Source: Edwardsiella ictaluri ATCC 33202
GTDB lineage: Bacteria > Pseudomonadota > Gammaproteobacteria > Enterobacterales > Enterobacteriaceae
Reading direction: 5' to 3'
Assembly (NCBI RefSeq): GCF_000264785.1
Contig: NZ_AFJI01000047.1
Location: forward strand, 1-64,000
Length of the DNA stretch: 64,000 bases
The notes under the pieces were generated by a model, which was given only the letters and a program-made list of their open reading frames with translations, made no database searches and was not told the origin of the DNA. A program made the position numbers and the translations under genes. Positions 31,001-38,557 of the stretch are shown here, one piece after another (position 1 is the first letter of the stretch; every line of letters begins with the position of its first letter).

Positions 31001-32137
31001 TTTCTCTAGCTTATAGTAAGGATTAGGGAAAAATGCCTCAGCGGTTTTTTCCGGCTTGTTCAGATATCCGGTCGCCAACCCGGCCCCACTGGTATATAGC
31101 TCCCCCTCCTCTCCCGGTATAACAGGCTGACGATCCGCATCGAGCACATAGCAGTGCGTTCCCGCTATCGGTATTCCAATTGGAATACTACTCCGCGTTG
31201 AGTCTTCCAGCGTAATTCGGTGCAACGTAGTAAATACCGTATTTTCTGTCGGACCATAGCCATTCCACAGTGCACCAGGCGGTGTATCAGAACAGAGTAC
31301 GGCATGGACCAATTTGGGGTTTAGCGCATCCCCACCGATTAAGACATTGTTTAACGAACCAAACACACCAGGGTTTTCCATCACCAGCAGGTTAAAGAGT
31401 GCCACGGTAAACCAAGCATCAGTGATTGTTTCGACGCACAGAAACGTCGCCAATGCATCACTATCAATCACGGTCTCATAAGGCGTAATAACCAGCGTAG
31501 CACCGTTAAGCAGCGCCCCCCAGATTTCAAACGTTGACGCATCAAAAGCGATATTCCCAGATTGCGCAATAATGGCATCAGATGAAAACTGGAATGGTTT
31601 GGCATCAAGCACCAGACGAAGGATTCCTTTCTGTGAAATGACGACACCCTTGGGATTTCCGGTCGAGCCGGAGGTGTACATAATATAAACCGCCTCCAGA
31701 TTCGATACTCCTGGAAAATCAGGAGATACTTCCGCTGTGGGCAGCGGGATGTCCTCAACATATATTTCAAGGTAACCATCTTGCCTTTTTGCATCTTTCT
31801 TGCTGGTGATAACCAATGCGGGCCGACAGTCATCAAGCATATATTGCAAGCGTTCGTCAGGATTTTTTGGATCAAAGGGAACATATGTAAAACCAAGCTT
31901 CACGCAAGCAAGAATCACGCCAATAGTAAGTTCGCTGCGCTCGAGGCAAATTAATATTGACGTGGACTTATCATGACCAGGTTTTCTTTGCCAGATATAA
32001 CTGGCAATATTTGTTGATAATTCATCAAGCTGCCTATAGGTTGTTTGCTTTCCATTGTGTTTTATCGCCACTTTATCTGGTGTATTTTTAACATGAATTG
32101 TAAATGCTGAAATTAATGTTCTATCTAACATAGTCAT
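28070..32137 (-). CDS. NRPS 5' part: A1-T1-C-A2 (truncated by in-frame amber)
   Basis: This two-module nonribosomal peptide synthetase starts directly with an adenylation domain. I prefer the ATG at 32137 (MTMLDRTLIS), with AAGTGGAT about 10 bases upstream; the frame opens 5 codons earlier. A1 (about 1-515) has YIMYTSGSTGNPKGVV, NGYGPTEN, YKTGDRVK, KIRGFRLEPGEVE and NGKIDKRSLP. T1 has the serine in SLGGHSLLIVKL (about residue 550). The condensation domain (about 600-1035) has the active HHIITDG. A2 starts near 1045 and runs through NGYGPTENTTF before TAG at 28070-28072. A1 and A2 are alike, with hydrophobic-pocket codes that I read by hand as DAFWLGGVFK and DALWLGGTFK. The full domain order A-T-C-A-T-R is that of AusA of Staphylococcus. 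Confidence 0.9.
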   Translation of the reverse strand: MTMLDRTLISAFTIHVKNTPDKVAIKHNGKQTTYRQLDELSTNIASYIWQRKPGHDKSTSILICLERSELTIGVILACVKLGFTYVPFDPKNPDERLQYMLDDCRPALVITSKKDAKRQDGYLEIYVEDIPLPTAEVSPDFPGVSNLEAVYIMYTSGSTGNPKGVVISQKGILRLVLDAKPFQFSSDAIIAQSGNIAFDASTFEIWGALLNGATLVITPYETVIDSDALATFLCVETITDAWFTVALFNLLVMENPGVFGSLNNVLIGGDALNPKLVHAVLCSDTPPGALWNGYGPTENTVFTTLHRITLEDSTRSSIPIGIPIAGTHCYVLDADRQPVIPGEEGELYTSGAGLATGYLNKPEKTAEAFFPNPYYKLEKCQNLQSASAWMYKTGDRVKMLADGTLDFLGRVDNQVKIRGFRLEPGEVEFQLCQLADVDLAVVTVVEHQGQKKLAAWCKSSRNANEILQLFRQQVPAYMVPSYLQVVESFPVTANGKIDKRSLPAPQFNNHQATPPQTATEIWLSKTWQQLLSLPHPVGREDNFSSLGGHSLLIVKLKQKIQTGLNKRVSLTELFNLSSLSDMAEYIDTLPESCGVITLNRVGYGEKIALTNEQLRLWLICNREPQLPHYSIPLVFQLSGELHPERLAQALDSLCQRHQSLRSRIFNTEGTPWQQVAEMSPQLIMDEVKDEDTLQEILRQEVQRPFTFGNDPLLRMVLYRVAHSRWVLFINIHHIITDGWSMGVFFRELSSLYAQDDELPALDYQFIDYCAWQQRLDHSADLAWWQRQLEGVTPQQLPLRGKPTGRAITRSKQIPAALHRQLNEVAIQCNTGLFNITCSALAILLSRLCNQQDIQISSIWANRQYPEVAEQIGFFVNTLVMRMQVDPERPLMQWLKNNHTLITEGFRHGAAPLSDVLAQSGIPSDGHQHPLCSVLLVLQNTEGGDGKGLQLTGCHALPYPLPEEQAKCDLLFNIVPEPNGELRLEASFREGIWPEALMKSVLDYYQQILITMTEHLHQSVANAMDIGNEMRRQQLLSWNPEIRAKHTTSLLTFFNQQVQIRPDAPAVCDVETQFSYRELNARADLLAWQLHKREGSLYGKRVVFALDRNADTIALIIAILKHGAIYVPFDPTHPDARLLYILKDCASTCLITESKYRHRQTFCPEYDIAELLAAPITEAMPGYAVSQQADEVAYIMYTSGSTGEPKGVEVLHQGILRLVVDAAPYQVRQNAVMAQTGNIAFDASTLEIWGALLNGAHLIVIPYHTVIDSQALPAALAKYQVTDAWFTVALFNQLACEDPSSFGCLEHLLIGGDALNPAIVGSVLASDAPPAHIWNGYGPTENTTFTTLHPITIEDC

Positions 32138-32459
32138 ATGTAAAATATCCACTTATGGTATGCAACAGCAATGAAGACATTGATTTTACTTAATGCCAAG
32201 TGCCTTGCAGGTGAGCTCAACAGACGCACCGCATAAATTACGCGTTACTGTTTGTAACTAAGTTCTATCTTTTTCACATATATCCAACTCTACAGTAAGT
32301 CATTAAAGAAATATTAAAGATGAAATATACACACATTCATTTACAAAAAGACTTAATTCACATACGCGCAGACAACCGCTCAAATAATTAGCTTGATAAT
32401 ATTTTGTCATCATTTGATGTTTGCTCGTGGCGACTGTTGCTGTTCAATGCCTTTACTGC
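32138..32459 (-). promoter_or_regulatory. AT-rich region upstream of the NRPS operon
   Basis: This stretch holds no gene. It is AT-rich and must contain the promoter of the NRPS operon on the minus strand. I see no clear operator or riboswitch. The IS1 remnant begins just beyond it. Confidence 0.35.
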
Positions 32460-33212
32460 TATTCAGATGAAATTTATCGACATGGCCTCAACCCGACTCA
32501 ACGCGGGAGCCTCCGTTATCAGTATTGCCGCCAACCTACCGCTATGAAGCGGTGTTGTTGAATCAATAGACTTATACTGTCAGCTCAATGTAGTGGCTAA
32601 CCTCAGCGACGAAAATTCATGTAGTTGGGACGTGTAGGGATACACGCCTCCTGAAACGCTTAGCTTTTTCCACCGAATATAGCGACAGCAAACAATATGA
32701 TCCATTATTAATCAACAAATTCCCGTGATACCGTCAGAATGCTGAAAACGGGTATCAATACGGCCATACGGACTTTAAAAAACTCTCGCCCCGCCAAATA
32801 ACCTCATCTCCCGTTACTCACTTTGATGTTGCTTTTATCTGTGAATTCGATAAGCAGTGGAACTTCGTTGGCAATAAGGCGCGCTGATACGCATAGAGCA
32901 AAAAACGGGCAGTATACTGGCCTACTGCTTCGGGCCGTCTCCGATAAGATACGTCGGGAGTTGCCCCCCTGCTGACGCCATTCTGTATCGGCATGATGGG
33001 TAGCGACAACTGGAGCAACTATGCCAAAGAGGTGCTGAAGAAAAAACATCTGACGTCAATATTTTTACGCAACGCAACACAACGAGCGTAATAACCTGAC
33101 ACTCAGAAAGCGCGTCAAGAGACTGGCACGTAAAACAATTTACTTCTCACGCGCCGTCGGGACTCACAAAAAGTCATCGGCGCCTTTATCGAAAACATAC
33201 ATTCTATTAATT
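32460..33212 (+). mobile_element. IS1-family remnant
   Basis: Scattered plus-strand frames match the IS1 transposase. Around 32740-32800 the bases give VLKTGINTAIRTLKNSRPAK (the InsA end). Around 32822-32875 they give DVAFICEFDKQWNFVGNKAR, and around 32940-33010 a frameshifted copy of SDKTR...LLTPF..GMM. From 33070 on, frames give LTLRKRVKRLARKTIYFSRA and then IGAFIEN, the typical InsB C-terminus. Multiple frameshifts and stops make it inactive. The exact element ends are not visible. Confidence 0.7.
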
Positions 33213-33459
33213 TGAGTTAATTCCACATGTTTTCTATATTAAAACTATAACCCTTATTTTTCCCTGTCAAATCTTTCTCATTCTTTTATTCAAAAAAACG
33301 ATAGTGCTGTATTTTTTTCAAAAACACGCAGTTCCTCCATTATTAATTTCAGTGATCGATTTTATAAAATCCTCTACAGAAAAATAACTATGCTTCCAAT
33401 CAGTTAAGATAAACTCTTTCGATAAAAACACCGATAATTTTTGAACCGCTCCCTATATG

Positions 33460-34606
33460 GTGTGGTCCATTCATAATCTGGAATAACCGGCCTCATTCTG
33501 GCTGCATATTCTGGCAACCGGCCGATTTTTCAGCCAACGCTGAGGGGGTCATCCAGCCCGGTTCACAATGGGGACGACGCTGGTTATCGTGTATGCGCCA
33601 GGCCTCGATTTTGCGCCGTTCATCCACCAGAGAGGTGAACCCGTTTTTATTCAGGCACGCCTGCCTTAACCTGCCGTTGAAGGACCCACTGCTGCGTTGT
33701 CCGTCGGTGTTCCTTGGCGGGAGAAGCCGATCCCTCTTTCATACACCCCTCTGTCTAATATTTTCCCCGCAAATTCAGAACCATTATCGGCTTTCAGCAC
33801 CTGCGGTAAAGGACGCCTGGGCGCTATGCTGTCCAGCATTCCGCCCACCTCTGTCGGACGCAGATGCTGTCTCACGCCTATCCCCAGCCATTCGCGGGTG
33901 TAGAGGTCGAAATCGTCAACGGTCGCAGCCCTCGCCCGTCAAACAATGCATCAGAGACAAAATCCATGCCCCAAATCTGGTTTGGGGACAGGCCATGAGG
34001 CTGCGGCTGCCGCCGCTGGGCTGATTTATGGCGGCGTGGCCGTTGAGGCGCCGCGACAGCCCCTGCTCACGGTAGAGGCGATAGATCCGTGTGCGATTAT
34101 CATGCCATCCCTCACGCCGGAGCATCCGGTGTACCCGGTGATCTCCGCAGTGAATTCGCGTTTCGGTGCTCTCCCGGATACGCAGGCGCAGTGCACTGTC
34201 ATCGGCAGCAACGGAACGATACCTGAACGAACTACGGCTGACCCGCAGTGCAAAACAGACCTGTCTTGCGCTGGCCCCCTATCGGCGCTGTCAATCCCTG
34301 ATCCATTCGCACAGAGGTGCCCGTGTCAGCCCTTTTTTGCCAATACCCCCTGCAGCATCGCCTTGTCGGGGCTGAGATCAATAGCCAGCCTCCCTCTTCA
34401 GCCGTAGATTTTCCTCTGCCCGTTGCCGCATAGGTTTGAGTTCAGAGGGGGATATTCCGCCGTATCTCTTTCGTCAGGTGTAAAAGTGGCGTCGGAGATA
34501 CCCAGCTTGCGGCAGACATCCGGCACGGGCGTATCCAGCTCAGTCTGCTTCAGGGCAAAGATAATCTGCCCTTCGGTGGATCGTGACTTTTTCATCGGCG
34601 CCACCT
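33460..34606 (-). pseudogene. IS3-family (IS407-like) element, broken orfA and orfB
   Basis: The minus strand at 34594 begins an orfA: MKKSRSTEGQIIFALKQTEL, then VCRKLGISDATF, the usual helix-turn-helix start, which then loses frame. orfB pieces follow: LRREGWHDNRTRIYRLYREQ, then VLKADNGSEFAGKILDRG and YERGIGFSRQGTPTDNA (DDE core with DNGSEF), and near 33600 EAWRIHDNQRRPH. Several frameshifts and small deletions separate these blocks. It forms the right edge of the accessory island next to tcyN. Confidence 0.8.
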
Positions 34607-34861
34607 CCGTTCAGGAGCGTGTTTATCATGCCGGAATGCTGTTTCTGCATGGCGCAGGATTTTCGGGCAGGGTCAACATCAATACGGCGCCGGGATGCGT
34701 ACGGCGATTCCTGCGTTGGATAGAGGGTAGCTCAGCCCTGACAGTGGACTAAAGGGGTACGGACTGGTGTCTCAAGCGTCTCCGGCGCGCAGCGCACGGC
34801 CCAACGGGCTGATAAGGCTCCCCCTGGGGGCCAGGCAGAATGAAGAGCAGCAGCGCACGGT

Positions 34862-35638
34862 CTAGATTTCAAACTCAGGTGCCATTATCTCCTCCAGATA
34901 CTGGGCGAGGAACTGGCGGGTGCGTGGATGGCGGGGACGGCTGAATAGGATCCCGGATGGCCCCTGCTCTACGATACGGCCGCCATCCATAAAGATCACC
35001 CGCTGCGCCACGTCGCGGGCAAAGCGCATTTCATGGGTGACGATCACCATGGTGCGCTGCTCCTGCGCCAGGCCGCGCAAGGTGGCGAGCACCTCGCCCA
35101 CCAGCTCCGGATCCAGCGCCGAGGTGGGCTCATCAAACAGCAGAACCTGCGGCTGCATGGCCAGCGCCCGGGCGATGGCCACCCGCTGCTGCTGACCGCC
35201 AGATAGCCTTTTGGGATAAGAATCAGCCTTATCGGCCAGTCCGACCCGCGCCAGCAGTGCCCGTCCCTGACGCTCGGCCTCTGCGGGCGCAACTCCGTTA
35301 ACCACCCGCGGCCCTTCGGTCACGTTCTCCAGCGCCGTAAGATGTGGAAACAGATTGAAGTTCTGAAACACAAACCCAACCTGACGGCGTAGACGACGGA
35401 TCTGCGCCTTCTGACGCACCAGCGGGCGATTGGCGTCCACGCTGATATCACCGACCCGCAGGATCCCCGCGTCCGGCGTCTCCAACAGATTAATGCAGCG
35501 CAGCAGGGTACTCTTGCCCGAACCGCTCGGCCCGATGATCGCAACCACCTCGCCCGGCTGCACGCACAGATCGATACCGTGCAGGACCTGCTGATGGTGA
35601 AAGGATTTCACCAACTGTGTCAGTTCGATGGCACTCAC
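34862..35638 (-). CDS. tcyN: L-cystine ABC transporter ATPase TcyN (YecC)
   Basis: The product is the ATP-binding subunit of a polar amino acid importer and closely resembles E. coli TcyN (YecC), which powers cystine uptake. The GTG at 35638 (VSAIELTQLVKSFHHQQVLH) is chosen over longer frames because a GGAGGGGGAGAG ribosome site precedes it and it gives 258 residues, close to E. coli. Motifs are Walker A GPSGSGKST, Q-loop FVFQNFNLFPH, signature LSGGQQQRVAIARAL, Walker B VLLFDEPTSALDPE and the H-loop VTHEM. In E. coli fliZ is followed by tcyJ, dcyD, tcyL and tcyN; here only tcyN remains, 126 bases after fliZ, so its permease and binding protein must be elsewhere or lost. Confidence 0.87.
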   Translation of the reverse strand: MSAIELTQLVKSFHHQQVLHGIDLCVQPGEVVAIIGPSGSGKSTLLRCINLLETPDAGILRVGDISVDANRPLVRQKAQIRRLRRQVGFVFQNFNLFPHLTALENVTEGPRVVNGVAPAEAERQGRALLARVGLADKADSYPKRLSGGQQQRVAIARALAMQPQVLLFDEPTSALDPELVGEVLATLRGLAQEQRTMVIVTHEMRFARDVAQRVIFMDGGRIVEQGPSGILFSRPRHPRTRQFLAQYLEEIMAPEFEI

Positions 35639-35763
35639 ACTCTTCTCTCCCCCTCCGCGCCGTACGCCGACGCTCCGTGCCGTCACTGTAGCAAGGCGTG
35701 ACAGTATGGAAAGGAATAAAAGGTAATATGCTAATAATTTTAGGAAATAACTGACATCGGGCG

Positions 35764-36282
35764 TCAGGCCGTCTGTGCGAACTGAAGATACTGCTGATAC
35801 TTGCGCAGCGCGATACGATAGTTGTTCTGGCTGCACCGGGGCAGCCCCGCCAGCCAGCGTTCGGACAGATCGTCCAGCGCCATCGACGGCGGCGCATGAC
35901 ACGTCAGCAGCCCGTCCAGACGCCGCAGACGCACCACATATTCGCGGATGCTGCTGTGACGCATATCGGTCTGCTCACACAGATACTGTTTAAACCCCAT
36001 GATATCAAAACGGCTGCAGTGCGCATGGCAATAGACATCGCTACAGAAGCGGCACAGTGCCAGCAGTCCCTGCTGCAGAGCGGCCCAGCCGACGTCGTCG
36101 ATCAGCCGCTCCATCTGGGTCTGACGGTCACGGTTCAGCAATACGCCATCCAGAACCAGGGAGATACGATCCAGCGGGCGCCCACAGTGCGAACACTGAT
36201 ACTGCGCATGTTTAAAGTCTTTCAGGTAGCGGCTCAGTGGCCGGTGTCTGTTATCAGACGGAGAAATGGATGATTCGGGCAT
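35764..36282 (-). CDS. fliZ: Flagellar regulator FliZ
   Basis: FliZ is a small DNA-binding regulator that promotes flagellar gene expression and, in E. coli, antagonises sigma-S promoters. Starting at the ATG at 36282 the product is 172 residues and contains RPLSRYLKDFKHAQYQCSHC with a cysteine pair, ALCRFCSDVYCHAHCSRFDI, GFKQYLCEQTDM, REYVVRLRRLDG and NNYRIALRKYQQYLQ, all conserved with E. coli. The C-terminus is shorter than in E. coli. It follows fliA by 25 bases. Confidence 0.9.
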   Translation of the reverse strand: MPESSISPSDNRHRPLSRYLKDFKHAQYQCSHCGRPLDRISLVLDGVLLNRDRQTQMERLIDDVGWAALQQGLLALCRFCSDVYCHAHCSRFDIMGFKQYLCEQTDMRHSSIREYVVRLRRLDGLLTCHAPPSMALDDLSERWLAGLPRCSQNNYRIALRKYQQYLQFAQTA

Positions 36283-36307
36283 GTCCGATACTCGGGCAAA
36301 ACGCAGC

Positions 36308-37030
36308 TCAGCGCTGGCTGAGCAGACGGGTGCGCAGGCGTTTAATCGCCTGGCTGTGCAGCTGACTGACGCGCGATTCACCGACCTCCAGCACCGCGCC
36401 GATCTCCTTGAGGTTAAGCTCTTCCTGGTAGTACAGGGTCAGCACCAGCTTTTCACGCTCCGGCAATGCCTCGATAGCGGCGATCACCCGGCCACGCAGA
36501 TCGCTTTCCAGCAGCTGGTGCAATGGGTTGGACTCTTCGCTCTGCTCAACGACCGGCTCAGCACTGTCACCATGCTCCTCACGCCACTCGTCATAGGAAA
36601 ACAGCTGACTGGTGTTGGTATCCAGCAGGATTTGCTGATACTCGGCCAGCGAAATCCCCATTTCCTGGGCAATCTCACTGTCACCCGGCACCCGTCCCAG
36701 ACGCTGCTCGGCGCGCTGCATGGCGGCCGATACCCCACGGGCATTCCGCCGCACACTGCGCGGCACCCAGTCGCGGCTACGCAGTTCGTCCAGCATCGCA
36801 CCGCGGATACGCTGAATGGCATAGGTGGTAAATGCAGTCCCCTGCATAGCGTCATAGCGCTCGACCGCATGCAGCAGCCCGATGCCGCCCGCCTGCAGCA
36901 AATCGTCCAGCTCTACGCTGGCCGGAAGGCGAACCTGCAGACGCAGCGCCTCATGACGAACCAGTGGCGCATAGCGCTGCCATAACGTATTTTTGTCAAT
37001 CACGCCTTCGGCGGTATACAAATCAGTCAC
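36308..37030 (-). CDS. fliA: Flagellar sigma factor 28
   Basis: FliA directs RNA polymerase to late flagellar promoters, five of which I can see in this window. The GTG at 37030 (VTDLYTAEGVIDKNTLWQRY) is preferred because E. coli fliA also begins with GTG at this place and the 240-residue length agrees; an in-frame ATG at 37084 is possible. Regions are recognisable: region 2 (LVRHEALRLQVRLPASVELDD, AFTTYAIQRIRGAMLDELRS), region 3 and region 4 (LPEREKLVLTLYYQEELNLK, GESRVSQLHSQAIKRLR). Confidence 0.94.
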   Translation of the reverse strand: MTDLYTAEGVIDKNTLWQRYAPLVRHEALRLQVRLPASVELDDLLQAGGIGLLHAVERYDAMQGTAFTTYAIQRIRGAMLDELRSRDWVPRSVRRNARGVSAAMQRAEQRLGRVPGDSEIAQEMGISLAEYQQILLDTNTSQLFSYDEWREEHGDSAEPVVEQSEESNPLHQLLESDLRGRVIAAIEALPEREKLVLTLYYQEELNLKEIGAVLEVGESRVSQLHSQAIKRLRTRLLSQR

Positions 37031-37169
37031 GTCGACAGAACCCGGGTTGATGGATGCCCGTTTATTATCCCGTCTCTGTTGCAATCCAATGCTGCGATAA
37101 CTCGGTAAAAACGGGGCCTTTTAGCCGCTTTGCTCCAGGTGAAGCCAATCGGCCATATACACTGGATAC

Positions 37170-37195
37170 AAAAAAACCCCGCCATGGCGGGGTTT
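37170..37195 (-). terminator. Terminator after first flagellin
   Basis: AAACCCCGCCATGGCGGGGTTT is a perfect palindrome and is followed by TTTT on the minus strand, about 31 bases after the flagellin stop. It separates the flagellin gene from fliA. Confidence 0.9.
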
Positions 37196-37225
37196 GACAG
37201 AAACGTGTAACGTCTCCGGCCGGGA

Positions 37226-38296
37226 TTAACGCAGCAGGGAGAGCACGTTCTGGGTAGACTGGTTAGCCTTGGCCAGCACTGCAGTACCGGCCTGCTGCAG
37301 GATCTGCGCACGGCTCATATCAGAAACCTCGGTCGCGTAGTCAGCATCCTGAATACGGGAGCGGGAGGCGGACAGGTTGGTGACGGTGCTATCCAGGTTG
37401 CTGATAACAGAATCGAAACGGTTCTGTACCGCACCCAGGCCGCTGCGCAGTTTGTCTACCTGAGCCAGTGCTGAATCCACATCAGCCAGCGGAGTCTGAA
37501 TATCTTTGGTGACATCTTTATCAGCCGCAACAGTAACTTTGGTTGCATCTTTTGCATCGACAGTAAATTTGACAGAGCTGTAGGTTACCTTACCGGTTGC
37601 TGCATCAACACCCTTCAGATAATAGGTTGCAGCACCGGTAGCATCGGTACCGGAAACCAGAGTCTGACCTTTAGTCAGCTCCAAAGAGCCGGTAGCCGCT
37701 TTACCTGCGTTGGTATAATTAATAGAGGTACCGGCCTCAATTGCGCTGCCTACACGGTTTTTATTGTTAGTAACATCGAAGGTATTCAGCTTCAGGGTCG
37801 TTGCATCAATCTTGCTCAGATTGATCCCGATGGTCTGGCCATCGTCAGCACCAACCTGAATGGTCAGGGTCTGATCCTTGCTCAGGACTTTCACACCGTT
37901 AAAGTCGGTCTGGGCAGAGATACGGTTGATTTCATCCAGACGCTGGGTGATTTCATCCTGGATGGACTGCAGATCGCTCTCAGAGTTGGAGCCGTTTTGT
38001 GCCTGAACGGTCAGACGACGGATGTTCTGCAGGTTATCGTTGACTTCATTCAGGGCACCTTCAGTGGTCTGTGCCAGAGAGATACCGTCGTTGGCGTTGC
38101 GGGAAGCCTGGGTCAGGCCGTTGATGTTGGCGGTAAAGCGGTTGGCGATCGCCTGACCGGCGGCATCATCCTTGGCGCTGTTGATACGCAGACCGGAAGA
38201 GAGACGCTCAATGGCGGTACCCAGGGCAGACTGGGATTTGTTCAGATTGTTCTGTGCCTGCAGGGACAGAATATTGGTATTGATAACTTGTGCCAT
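37226..38296 (-). CDS. fliC: Flagellin 1 (with the most divergent centre)
   Basis: Flagellin builds the filament. The 356-residue product has the conserved N-terminal D0/D1 (MAQVINTNILSLQAQNNLNK, to about residue 175) and C-terminal D1/D0 (ending STQNVLSLLR), which are almost identical to the three other intact copies in the window. The central part (about 176-265: DVTNNKNRVGSAIEAGTSIN and so on) is clearly different from the others, which share NMDVGTLGL- or QIDAGKLGL-type centres. The central domain is short compared with Salmonella. A sigma-28 promoter match lies 52-78 bases upstream. Confidence 0.95.
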   Translation of the reverse strand: MAQVINTNILSLQAQNNLNKSQSALGTAIERLSSGLRINSAKDDAAGQAIANRFTANINGLTQASRNANDGISLAQTTEGALNEVNDNLQNIRRLTVQAQNGSNSESDLQSIQDEITQRLDEINRISAQTDFNGVKVLSKDQTLTIQVGADDGQTIGINLSKIDATTLKLNTFDVTNNKNRVGSAIEAGTSINYTNAGKAATGSLELTKGQTLVSGTDATGAATYYLKGVDAATGKVTYSSVKFTVDAKDATKVTVAADKDVTKDIQTPLADVDSALAQVDKLRSGLGAVQNRFDSVISNLDSTVTNLSASRSRIQDADYATEVSDMSRAQILQQAGTAVLAKANQSTQNVLSLLR

Positions 38297-38347
38297 GATA
38301 GAAATCCTTAATGAAATACTGTACGACGCATTTGTTTGCGATTTTTA

Positions 38348-38374
38348 CTATCGGCACCCATAGTGAAAACTTTA
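38348..38374 (-). promoter_or_regulatory. Sigma-28 promoter of flagellin 1
   Basis: On the minus strand TAAAGTTT, 11 bases, then GCCGATAG. This fits the FliA consensus TAAAGTTT-N11-GCCGATAA at all but one position. Confidence 0.9.
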
Positions 38375-38490
38375 ATAAAGATTATCTTTTTTTCTCAGAC
38401 CATCACTAATATATTCAGCTGGTTATATAAACTTTATTCATACACCATGCCGTCTGCTTATCAAACAGACATGAATGAGTCATATTAATG

Positions 38491-38516
38491 GAAAAACCGC
38501 CCGAAGGCGGTTTTTC
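38491..38516 (-). terminator. Terminator of flagellin 2
   Basis: AAAAACCGCCCGAAGGCGGTTTTT hairpin 41 bases after the flagellin 2 stop. The same hairpin and flanks recur after flagellin 3, so it was copied with the gene. Confidence 0.88.
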
Positions 38517-38557
38517 CATTACTGCGGACAGCGCCTGCACCGGGCAGGCCTCTATCA

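Noticed and set aside
32804-33049. 81-codon minus-strand frame
   Set aside because: It is antisense to IS1 InsB fragments that can be read on the plus strand.
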